A DNA stretch of 63,294 bases from a virus. Positions within the stretch are counted from its first letter, which is position 1. Each line of letters begins with the position of its first letter. The notes below the pieces were generated by a model. The model saw only the letters and a program-made list of their open reading frames with translations, was not told where the DNA came from and searched no databases. Positions 25,393 through 33,345 of the stretch are shown piece by piece. The DNA lies in the IMG/VR virus record IMGVR_UViG_3300032293_001130, positions 1 through 63,294 of that record; one strand, given 5' to 3'. The position numbers were made by a program, and so were the translations under genes.

Positions 25393-26004
25393 TTATTTTT
25401 CCCTTTTACCCATCACCCAAGCGACCAATGATTTGCGAACACCTTTTGTTACTGGTGTTACTCTATGGGGCATCCAAGCTGGGAAAAAGATTGCGTCACC
25501 ACGAGGTGGCTTAACTGTCATTAGATTTTCTACTTGACCATTAAGAACACACTGGAATTCTCCACCTTCATAATCATCTGGATCTGAAAGAATAATTACT
25601 GCACTGAGTTTTCTGACATACGGTGTCCATGGTCCACCAGCATCCATATGCCAATCATAATGTTGTTTTGTTTTTGCGCGATAAACAGTGTATTGAAAAT
25701 TATCAAAACCGTCAATATTATACATGAAGTGATCGTAATTGACCATTGAGGTCAGATAAGCAAATTTTTGGAATAACCAATCTGAATGTTGGTCGTGCAT
25801 TATCCACTGCACATCACTGTCGCGGACTTTTTTGTTGACCGACCCAGGACCGCCAGTTCCGCCAGTTCCGCCAATTCCTCCGCGCTGAAACTTTTGCAAA
25901 TCTTCTAAATCAACAATTTTATCAACTTCTTCTTCTGTGAATGCTCCATTGGCAACACAGAACTCATTCAGCATTTTGTTATACTGAGGAATAGAATACG
26001 GCAT
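25393..26004 (-). CDS. Prolyl-4-hydroxylase-like 2OG/Fe(II) oxygenase
   Basis: A 203-residue 2-oxoglutarate/Fe(II) dioxygenase of the P4H/PKHD class seen in many T4-like phages. The iron triad is His119 and Asp121 in YDWHMDAGG and His180 in PAWMPHRVTPV; Arg190 in KGVRKSLVAWV is placed for the 2-oxoglutarate carboxylate. The core order (VYRAKTKQHYDWH, LSAVIILSDP, YEGGEFQC, PRGDAIFFPAW) is standard. A Gly-rich insert (GGIGGTGGTGGPG) near residue 42-54 is unusual. The ATG at 26004 is chosen over an upstream GTG because a GAGGTGG ribosome site sits 7 bases before it. Substrate unknown; proline hydroxylation is family-based inference. Confidence 0.85.
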   Translation of the reverse strand: MPYSIPQYNKMLNEFCVANGAFTEEEVDKIVDLEDLQKFQRGGIGGTGGTGGPGSVNKKVRDSDVQWIMHDQHSDWLFQKFAYLTSMVNYDHFMYNIDGFDNFQYTVYRAKTKQHYDWHMDAGGPWTPYVRKLSAVIILSDPDDYEGGEFQCVLNGQVENLMTVKPPRGDAIFFPAWMPHRVTPVTKGVRKSLVAWVMGKREK

Positions 26005-26051
26005 AATGACCACCTCAAATGTTATTGCGAAAACAAAATTATATTATAAAC

Positions 26052-26059
26052 TATTTATG
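26052..26059 (-). promoter_or_regulatory. Late promoter-like CATAAATA upstream of the oxygenase operon
   Basis: The minus strand reads CATAAATA (7/8 match) ~48 bases before the oxygenase ATG and overlapping the stop of the repeat protein. It would transcribe the oxygenase, both DUF6065-like genes and the GT60-like gene as one late unit. Confidence 0.5.
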
Positions 26060-28223
26060 CGAGTGTTACAACTATTTGTCCACCTGGAGGAACAGAAACA
26101 GGATAATTTGCGCCGTCAGGATAACTGTAATAACTTACTTGTGTTGGACCAACAGTAGGAGCAGTTCCTGGAGGACCAGCAAAGCCTGAGAGATCAATTG
26201 GTCCACCTGGGAAAGTGACACCAAGAACATTGGTTGGCGATCCAGTGTTTCCTGGAGAATATGTTGTCACTGGTCTTGCTGCTTCTGGTTGATTGGCAAT
26301 TGGGTAAGCAACGTTGTAATTGGTGTTATAATTGATGGTCCAAGCAGTTGGTGGTCTGGCAGCTTCTGGCTGCGTGGCGATTGGATATACTGTATTGTAG
26401 TTGATAGTCCAAGCGGTAGCAGGTCTTGCAGCTTCTGGTCTATTGGCGATTGGGTACGCCACGTTATAGTTTGAATTATAATTGATGGTCCATGCGGTAG
26501 CAGGTCTTGCTGCTTCTGGTTGTGTTGCGATTGGGTATGCGACGTTGTAATTGGTATTGTAGTTAATTGTCCAAGCATTAACAGGACGATTTGCTTCTGG
26601 GTATGCTACGTTATAATTTGTATTATAGTTGATAGTCCATGCAGTCGCTGGTTGATTTGCGAGCGGATAAGCAACGTTGTAGTTAGTTGACCAAGCAGTG
26701 ACTGGTCGATTTGCTTCTGGTCTATTGGCGATTGGGTACGCAACGTTATAATTCGTTGACCATGCAGTAACAGGTCTTGCTGCTTCTGGTTGATTGGCAA
26801 TCGGATACGCGACATTATAATTGGTATTGTAATTAATTACCCATGCAGTAACAGGTCTTGCTGCTTCTGGTTGATTGGCAATCGGATATGCAACGTTATA
26901 GTTGGTGTTATAATTAATTACCCAAGCATTGGCTGGCTGCGTCGAGATTGGATATGCAACGTTGTAATTAGTATTGTAATTGATCGCCCATGCAGTCGCT
27001 GGTTGATTGGCAATCGGGTATGCAACGTTGTAGTTGGTGTTATAGTTTGTGTTATAATTTGCGCTATTTCCTGTAGCAGTGCATGGATAAGTTGTATACG
27101 TTGAGAATTGGATACTAAAATAAGGATCATAATACGATTCGTATGTCGCTGCTGGACATCCAGCACCATAGTATCCAGTATCATAAAACGTGTTGTAACC
27201 GTAATTCGTACCGTATACCTCACCGAATACCACGTAATTGGAGAAATAAGCGTTCGGTGGATTATAGTTGGCAATTGGCTGATTGGCAATCGGTTGATTA
27301 GCAACTGGATAAACTGTATTATAATTTGTTGACCAAGCAGTTATAGGTCTTGCGGCTTCTGGTCTATTCGCAACTGGATAAACTGTATTATAATTTGTTG
27401 ACCAAGCAGTGACTGGTCGATTTGCTTCTGGTCTATTCGCAACTGGATATGCAACGTTGTAGTTTGTGTTGTAATTGATCACCCACGCTGTTGCTGGTCG
27501 TGCAGCTTCTGGTCTATTTGCTACTGGATAGGCGACATTATAATTGGTGTTATAATTGACCACCCATGCATTCGCTGGCTGATTGGCAATCGGATATGCA
27601 ACGTTATAGTTGGTGTTATAATTAATTACCCAAGCATTGGCTGGCTGGTTAGCAATTGGATAAATCACATTATAGTTAGAAGTATATGCTGTAACAGGTC
27701 TTGCTGCTTCTGGTCTATTGGCGATTGGGTAAGCAACGTTGTAGTTCACTGACCATGTTGTTGCAGGTCTAGCCGCTTCTGGTCTATTGGCGATTGGGTA
27801 AGCAACGTTGTAGTTAGTATTATAATTAATCGTCCAAGCAGTTGGTGGTCTGGCAGCTTCTGGCTGATTCGCTAATGGATATGCGACGTTGTAATTCGTA
27901 TTGTAATTGATCGTCCATGCAGTTACTGGACGTGCAGCTTCTGGGTATGCAACATTATAGTTGGTGTTATAATTAATCGTCCAAGCAGTTGGTGGTCTAG
28001 CGGCTTCTGGCTGATTCGCAATCGGATATGCTACGTTATAATTTGTATTATAGTTGATCGTCCACGCAGAAGCTGTTGGTGCATTGCCAGATCCACCACG
28101 ACCTGAGACGTTACCAATGTAACGACCGTATGGAATCGTTAGAGACGAAGGCGCATTAAACGTTTGCGTTCCGCGAGAACTTCCGCCCAGCCAGCTTTTA
28201 CTTAAATCGGAACTTTTTGGCAT
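26055..28223 (-). CDS. YNVAYP-repeat protein 1 (fibre-like)
   Basis: A 722-residue protein with a conserved N-terminal head (KSWLGGSSRGTQTFNAPSS, then SGRGGSGNAP), 22 imperfect repeats of the type TAWTINYNTNYNVAYPIANQPEAARP, and a conserved C-terminal cap (NVLGVTFPGGPIDLSGFAG to YPVSVPPGGQIVV). A unique Tyr-rich island with two cysteines sits after repeat 11. It is a full-length paralogue of the next gene (28282-30321). The ATG at 28223 aligns with the paralogue's start and has a GGAAA site; the ATG at 28259 lies only 7 bases from the promoter element and has no ribosome site. The function is unknown, and a fibrous virion role is inferred. Confidence 0.75.
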   Translation of the reverse strand: MPKSSDLSKSWLGGSSRGTQTFNAPSSLTIPYGRYIGNVSGRGGSGNAPTASAWTINYNTNYNVAYPIANQPEAARPPTAWTINYNTNYNVAYPEAARPVTAWTINYNTNYNVAYPLANQPEAARPPTAWTINYNTNYNVAYPIANRPEAARPATTWSVNYNVAYPIANRPEAARPVTAYTSNYNVIYPIANQPANAWVINYNTNYNVAYPIANQPANAWVVNYNTNYNVAYPVANRPEAARPATAWVINYNTNYNVAYPVANRPEANRPVTAWSTNYNTVYPVANRPEAARPITAWSTNYNTVYPVANQPIANQPIANYNPPNAYFSNYVVFGEVYGTNYGYNTFYDTGYYGAGCPAATYESYYDPYFSIQFSTYTTYPCTATGNSANYNTNYNTNYNVAYPIANQPATAWAINYNTNYNVAYPISTQPANAWVINYNTNYNVAYPIANQPEAARPVTAWVINYNTNYNVAYPIANQPEAARPVTAWSTNYNVAYPIANRPEANRPVTAWSTNYNVAYPLANQPATAWTINYNTNYNVAYPEANRPVNAWTINYNTNYNVAYPIATQPEAARPATAWTINYNSNYNVAYPIANRPEAARPATAWTINYNTVYPIATQPEAARPPTAWTINYNTNYNVAYPIANQPEAARPVTTYSPGNTGSPTNVLGVTFPGGPIDLSGFAGPPGTAPTVGPTQVSYYSYPDGANYPVSVPPGGQIVVTLA
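26270..28080 (-). repeat. 22-copy YNTNYNVAYP repeat array in protein 1
   Basis: Twenty-two units of roughly 15-28 codons, each with an NY(N)xxYP core followed by IANQP/IANRP and optionally EAARP, occupy this stretch. The array is split 11+11 by an island at about 27060-27280. Near-identical units make recombination and length variation likely. Confidence 0.85.
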
Positions 28224-28265
28224 TATTTTTCCAGAAATGGGCACAATACCCAAAGGCATTGTACT

Positions 28266-28273
28266 TATTTATT
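28266..28273 (-). promoter_or_regulatory. Late promoter-like AATAAATA upstream of repeat protein 1
   Basis: The minus strand reads AATAAATA in the gap after repeat protein 2, ~43 bases before the chosen ATG at 28223. Its position places the transcription start at about the alternative ATG at 28259, which supports the shorter start. Confidence 0.5.
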
Positions 28274-28281
28274 CGTTTCTA

Positions 28282-30321
28282 TTATTCAATATTAACGTCG
28301 ATTGACCCACCTGGAGGAACACTAACTGGATGATTTTGGAAGTCTGGGAAACTCCAGTAGACTACTTCAGTTGACGGAACATAAGGAGCAGTTCCTGGAG
28401 AGCCACCAAAGCCTGAAAGATCTACAGGACCACCTGGGAAGTAAACGCCAAGAACATTAGTTGGTGTTCCCACATTTCCTGGTGCATAGGATGTGATCGG
28501 TTGATTGGCGATCGGCTGACTGGCAATTGGATATGCGATATTATAATTGGTGTTGTATACTGTCGCTGGTCGAGCCGCTTCTGGTTGATTGGCGATCGGA
28601 TATGCAACATTATAGTTTGTATTGTAATTAATGGTCCAAGCAGTCGCTGGGCGAGCAGCTTCTGGATATGCCACATTATAATTCGTGTTATAATTGATCG
28701 TCCAGGCAGTCACTGGTCGAGCAGCCTCTGGTCTATTTGCAATCGGATATACAGCAGCATTGTAAGTGATTGTCCACGCAGTTCCTGGACGAGCCGCCTC
28801 TGGTTGTGTTGCGATTGGATATACTGTATTGTAGTTGATAGTCCAAGCAGTCGCTGGACGCGCAGCTTCTGGTTGCGCCGCAATTGGATATGCAACGTTG
28901 TAAAATGTAGTGTATGTAATAGTCCAGGCAGTGGCAGGTCTTGTTGCTTCTGGATATGCAACGTTATAGTTAATATTCCAAGCAGTCGCTGGTCTAGTTG
29001 CTTCTGGATATGCAACATTGTAAAATGTAGTATAATTAATAACCCAAGCAGTTGCAGGACGAGTTGCTTCTGGTCTTACTGTATTATAAGTGATCGTCCA
29101 TGCAGTAACTGGACGTGCAACTTCTGGTTGTGCCGCAATTGGATATACTGCAGCATTATAGTTGATTGTCCAAGCAGTTGCTGGTCGAGCAACTTCTGGT
29201 TGTGCCGCAATTGGATATACTGCAGCATTATAATTAGTTGCAAAGTTTTCCGTGTTGCCTTCAGGAAAACATTCGTAATAGAAATAATCTGAAGGTTGTG
29301 TGTTACTAAATGGACTAGGGCAAGTAGGATTGCTGCCAGAACCGATCACTGTTGCAACACCACCATAACTATCTCCTTGTCCAATTTCTTGCCAATATAC
29401 AAAATTTGCTGGATTATAGCCTGTGGATGGCTGATTAGCAATCGGATATGCAACATTGTAAAATGTAGTATAATTAATAACCCATGCACTTACAGGACGA
29501 GCAGCTTCTGGATATGCAACATTGTAAAATGTAGTATAATTAATAACCCAAGCTGTTGGCGGTCGACCTGCCTCTGGATATGCTACGTTATAGTTAATTG
29601 TCCATGCTGTTGCTGGTCGAGCAGCCTCTGGTCTAGCTGCAATCGGATAAACAGCAGTATTGTAATTGATTATCCAAGCAGTTACTGGTCTAGCGGCTTC
29701 TGGATATGCTACGTTGTAGTTAATTGACCAGGCAGTTGGTGGTCTTGCGACTTCTGGTTGTGCCGCAATCGGATAAGCAACATTATAATTCGAATTATAA
29801 TTGATCGTCCAAGCAGTAACAGGTCTTGCTGCTTCTGGATAAGCAACGTTGTAATTTGTGTTATAATTAATTACCCATGCAGTAACAGGGCGACCTGCTT
29901 CTGGATAAGCAATATTATAATTTGAAGTATAGTTGATTGTCCAAGCAGCTGCTGGTCTAGCCGCTTCTGGTCTATTGGCGATTGGATACACAGCAGCATT
30001 GTAATTGATTGTCCATGCTGTACCTGGACGTGCTGCTTCTGGTTGAGTCGCAATCGGATACGCAACATTATAATTGCTACTATAATTGATGGTCCAAGCA
30101 ACAGCTGGTTGATTTGCAATTGGGTATGCGACGTTATAATTGGTATTATAATTCGTCACCCAAGTGGCAGCTGCAGGTGCATTTCCTGACCCACCACGAC
30201 CTGAGACTGAAGCAACATGACGACCATAATCAATGGTGATGCTGCTTGGTGCATTGAATGAGGTTGTGCCTCTAGATGGTCCAACTATCCACGTTTTATT
30301 TAATTCAAACGGTCTTGGCAT
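28282..30321 (-). CDS. YNVAYP-repeat protein 2 (fibre-like)
   Basis: A 679-residue paralogue of repeat protein 1. The N-terminus (LNKTWIVGPSRGTTSFNAPSS) and the C-terminal cap (NVLGVYFPGGPVDLSGFGG to HPVSVPPGGSIDV) align with it, and between them lie 22 repeats with the same 11+island+11 plan. Its repeats are more variable (YNAAVYPIAAQP, YTTFYNVAYPEA). The island again carries two cysteines (PTCPSPF and YECFPEG) but is otherwise unrelated in sequence. It starts six bases after the 929-residue fibre gene, in the same transcript. Function unknown; probably a virion fibre or surface protein. Confidence 0.75.
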   Translation of the reverse strand: MPRPFELNKTWIVGPSRGTTSFNAPSSITIDYGRHVASVSGRGGSGNAPAAATWVTNYNTNYNVAYPIANQPAVAWTINYSSNYNVAYPIATQPEAARPGTAWTINYNAAVYPIANRPEAARPAAAWTINYTSNYNIAYPEAGRPVTAWVINYNTNYNVAYPEAARPVTAWTINYNSNYNVAYPIAAQPEVARPPTAWSINYNVAYPEAARPVTAWIINYNTAVYPIAARPEAARPATAWTINYNVAYPEAGRPPTAWVINYTTFYNVAYPEAARPVSAWVINYTTFYNVAYPIANQPSTGYNPANFVYWQEIGQGDSYGGVATVIGSGSNPTCPSPFSNTQPSDYFYYECFPEGNTENFATNYNAAVYPIAAQPEVARPATAWTINYNAAVYPIAAQPEVARPVTAWTITYNTVRPEATRPATAWVINYTTFYNVAYPEATRPATAWNINYNVAYPEATRPATAWTITYTTFYNVAYPIAAQPEAARPATAWTINYNTVYPIATQPEAARPGTAWTITYNAAVYPIANRPEAARPVTAWTINYNTNYNVAYPEAARPATAWTINYNTNYNVAYPIANQPEAARPATVYNTNYNIAYPIASQPIANQPITSYAPGNVGTPTNVLGVYFPGGPVDLSGFGGSPGTAPYVPSTEVVYWSFPDFQNHPVSVPPGGSIDVNIE
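28500..30180 (-). repeat. 22-copy YNVAYP repeat array in protein 2
   Basis: Twenty-two units with the same core as in protein 1, more divergent, split 11+11 by an island at about 29235-29430. One unit reads NTVRP without the tyrosine. Confidence 0.85.
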
Positions 30322-30326
30322 GGCGA

Positions 30327-33116
30327 TTATCTCGCGTCTTTAACAGCCAATGTTCCGATAAACGTACTTCCACCATCTGTTGTTGTGAATGTCCACATAT
30401 CAAGTTTATTCGCTCCAGTAGATGCAGGAGGTACTTGACCACCTGCCCAGTAGATTGTATTACCCCAAGCTGGCGTATATCCTCCTGTTCCGTTTTGCAA
30501 TACTAACAACGTTACTGTCATTGCATTTCCAGAGGCTGGAGCATTCGCGAATGTAAACGTTGGAGTTCCTGTCAATGTATATCTAAACCAGTTACCGTTA
30601 TTCAAGTTAACAGTCGTCGCACCTGAAACCGTAGCAGTTGTGAGCGAGTCTTTTGTCGACTTCAATGTACCAGTAATATTTCCTGTGACAGTTAGATTAC
30701 CGCTTACAGTTAGATTTTGAGAAATCGTAGTGTTTGGCGAAATCGTAAGAGCAGCTGCGCCAGTACCAATTGCCACAATGTTTGCAGTGTTCATTGCAAA
30801 CGATACGTTGGCTTGAGTTGCACCATTTGCAGCAGCAAATGCATTCACAGAAGCAGTATTGATGAAGTTTAGATTTGCTTTCGAAAGAACAGAACCACCG
30901 TAAGCATAGACCCAAACAGAATTGGCTCCTGAGTTTGCCGCAGCCAACGCAGCAAGAGCATTTGCATTCGCGATTCTAACTGCAGTGAGTGATGCAACAT
31001 TTGATGAATCAGTTGTTGCAACATCATCAGATACATTTTGGCGCGTGATAATCGTATAGTAAGTTCCTTCAGTGCTATTTGCCGTTGCACGCCAAACATT
31101 GCCAGCTGAAGTATCAAATCTTAACCATGCATTACCATTTGCAGTAGTTCCAAGTCCAACGCCAAAGAAACCATCTTGGCGTGAACCTTGGCTAACGCGC
31201 AATCTATATTCAGAACCTGTCGTTGTTGCAGGAGCAGCAATGGCATTCTGTACTGTTAGGTCTTGAACCCAAAGCGTAGTAATGTTTGCGCAAGTAGAGT
31301 TAGATAGACCAGAAACAGAAAGATTTCCTGCTGCTAGATTATTTGTAAGAACAGCATTTGCTGCAGCAATATTTCCAGCAGCGACATTTTGTGTAACACT
31401 CAAGTTACCAGTAGAGGTGTTCCATGATACCGCTAAATTGCCAGCAATCGCTGTATTTGCACCAACATCGAGGAAAGATGTTACATTGAGAGTTCCTAGG
31501 ACATTAGCGTTTTGGCTCAACGTCGTATTCTTAGAAACCGCAAGGTTGGATAGAAGTTCAGTGTTGCCAGTGACTGCTAGTATTGAACCAACATTCATCG
31601 TACCTGATACATTCGCGTTTTGCGACATCGTTGTATTCTTAGATACAGCGAGGTTTGAATAGAGCGAAGTGTTTCCAGTTACTTCAGCAGTAGAAGTTAC
31701 ATTGAATGTTCCAACGACGTTTGCATTTTGAGAAATTAGTGTATTCTTAGATACCGCTAGGTTCGAATACAAGAAAGTGTTTGCAGTGACTTCAAGGTTT
31801 GATCCAACGTTTAGGTTTGCAAAAATCCAAGTGTTTGGTGTAATGTTAACGGTAGCAAATTGTGAAGTGTTTGCAACGTTTACTAATCCACCATGGAAGA
31901 ATGTATTTGGGAATACATTGAATCTTGCGGAAGCATGAGTGTTTGCATAGATCACATTTGGTGATGTTACTCTGACCAAACGATTATCAACATTAAATGA
32001 ACCATCGCTGGTGTTTGATACTGTTACATTTGCACCAAAGAACCAAACATTTGCAGGGTGAACGTTCATTGTAGAAGTCAATGCCGTATTTGATACGTTG
32101 ACTTCGCCACCAGTAAAGAAGGTGTTTGGATTTACATTGAAGCGAGCAGAAGAATGTGTATTCGAGAAATAGATGTTAGGTGTTGTCACCATAACAAGTC
32201 TATTGTCGACATTTAGAGAGCCATCAGTTGTATTTGATACTGTAACATTTCCGCTGAAGAAGAATACATTACCAGTATGGACGTTTACAGTAGAAGTAAG
32301 CGCAGTATTTGCAACATTTACCTCACCGCCATGGAAGTAAGTATTTGGATTTACATTAAATCTGGCTGATGAGTGAGTATTTGAGAAGAAAATATTTGGC
32401 GTTGTAACCATCACAAGACGATTATCAACGTTTAGTGATCCAGCAGTTGTATTCGATACGGTTACATTCGTGCCGAAGAAATTGACATTTGCTGGATGGA
32501 CATTGAATGTTGCAAGCGCAGAAGTATTTCCGAAGAACGAATTACCAGAGTTAACGTGCAATAGTCTATTAAAGACATTTAAAGATCCAGAAGAAGTATT
32601 CTGAATAGTTAAGTTTGCGCCAAATACCCAAACATTGGCTGGGTGGACGTTCATCGTTGCTGCAAGATTAGTATTTGCAACATTAAAGATGGAGGTATTT
32701 ACCGTCACCATCTGATTGTTTACATTCAAAGTTCCGATTTCTGCGTTTGTTACAGAAACATTAGAACAGAAGAATGTTGTGTTCGTGTTGCTCCAGAAAC
32801 GATCTGCCGAGCCCATACGACGGAACCAGATATCGCCAGCATCAACATAGACGTGACCAGTTGAGTTATCAACTTCGATATCTTTTACGGTAAGTGTTCC
32901 GTCGATGTTCGTATCATCACGAACATCTAGAATAACGCCACCAGAGGAGTTTGCAAGAAGAAGGAATCCATTAGAAATGGTAACATTTCCAGTCGCCTTC
33001 ACGAAATTGCCACGAGCAATCTCGTTGACGTCGTTCGCCATGAGATTGTCGGTGATACGCCACTGATTAAAAGTACAGGCTGTTGTTGTAATGCCTACAT
33101 TAACTGTATTTGCCAT
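30327..33116 (-). CDS. Tail fibre-like protein with beta-repeat shaft
   Basis: A 929-residue presumed fibre. The N-terminal ~110 residues form an attachment-like domain (GFLLLANSSGGVILDVRDDTN). Residues ~115-435 contain tandem units of about 22 and 66 residues (SLNVDNRLVMVTTPNIFFSNTHSSARFNVNP), and residues ~435-590 contain ~39-residue units (LAVSKNTTLSQNANVLGTLNVTS), suggesting a beta-helical trimeric shaft. A globular segment (SEYRLRVSQGSRQDGFFGVG) follows. The last ~170 residues, beginning near VWVYAYGGSVL and ending VKDAR, are homologous to the end of the 961-residue fibre. Receptor binding or assembly of the C-terminal domain is inferred. Confidence 0.75.
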   Translation of the reverse strand: MANTVNVGITTTACTFNQWRITDNLMANDVNEIARGNFVKATGNVTISNGFLLLANSSGGVILDVRDDTNIDGTLTVKDIEVDNSTGHVYVDAGDIWFRRMGSADRFWSNTNTTFFCSNVSVTNAEIGTLNVNNQMVTVNTSIFNVANTNLAATMNVHPANVWVFGANLTIQNTSSGSLNVFNRLLHVNSGNSFFGNTSALATFNVHPANVNFFGTNVTVSNTTAGSLNVDNRLVMVTTPNIFFSNTHSSARFNVNPNTYFHGGEVNVANTALTSTVNVHTGNVFFFSGNVTVSNTTDGSLNVDNRLVMVTTPNIYFSNTHSSARFNVNPNTFFTGGEVNVSNTALTSTMNVHPANVWFFGANVTVSNTSDGSFNVDNRLVRVTSPNVIYANTHASARFNVFPNTFFHGGLVNVANTSQFATVNITPNTWIFANLNVGSNLEVTANTFLYSNLAVSKNTLISQNANVVGTFNVTSTAEVTGNTSLYSNLAVSKNTTMSQNANVSGTMNVGSILAVTGNTELLSNLAVSKNTTLSQNANVLGTLNVTSFLDVGANTAIAGNLAVSWNTSTGNLSVTQNVAAGNIAAANAVLTNNLAAGNLSVSGLSNSTCANITTLWVQDLTVQNAIAAPATTTGSEYRLRVSQGSRQDGFFGVGLGTTANGNAWLRFDTSAGNVWRATANSTEGTYYTIITRQNVSDDVATTDSSNVASLTAVRIANANALAALAAANSGANSVWVYAYGGSVLSKANLNFINTASVNAFAAANGATQANVSFAMNTANIVAIGTGAAALTISPNTTISQNLTVSGNLTVTGNITGTLKSTKDSLTTATVSGATTVNLNNGNWFRYTLTGTPTFTFANAPASGNAMTVTLLVLQNGTGGYTPAWGNTIYWAGGQVPPASTGANKLDMWTFTTTDGGSTFIGTLAVKDAR
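31390..32700 (-). repeat. Beta-repeat shaft of the 929-residue fibre
   Basis: Two repeat families: units of about 66 codons between roughly 31820 and 32700 (SLNV-NRLV-V and FNVNPNT-F-GG motifs), and units of about 39 codons between roughly 31390 and 31820 (LAVSKNT--SQNANV motif). Confidence 0.7.
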
Positions 33117-33118
33117 GT

Positions 33119-33343
33119 CTACTTCTCGCCACTAACGGCTTTTAAAATTTGGGAAAGCATATCTTTTATGTCTGAAACTTCAGATTTCAGATTATTTATG
33201 TCGTCGTCAACCTGCTTATTTCTACGAAGTTCAGCCATTTTTTGCTCATGTTTAGCAATAACGGCTTTATTCGTATTTAACACAGCAATGTTTTTTTCGT
33301 CTTTTATGAAATTAGGGCTTCCTTCAATCCTTGCTTTCGACAT
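33119..33343 (-). CDS. Small coiled-coil virion-associated protein
   Basis: A 74-residue protein with a short N-terminal strand (ARIEGSPNFIKDEKNIAVLNTN) and a long amphipathic helix through the C-terminus (VDDDINNLKSEVSDIKDMLSQILKAV), which has a clear heptad pattern. Small proteins of this design occur beside baseplate/fibre genes in other T4-like aquatic phages. It is separated from both large neighbours by only two bases. Possibly a trimeric connector or fibre chaperone; function unknown. Confidence 0.6.
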   Translation of the reverse strand: MSKARIEGSPNFIKDEKNIAVLNTNKAVIAKHEQKMAELRRNKQVDDDINNLKSEVSDIKDMLSQILKAVSGEK

Positions 33344-33345
33344 AA

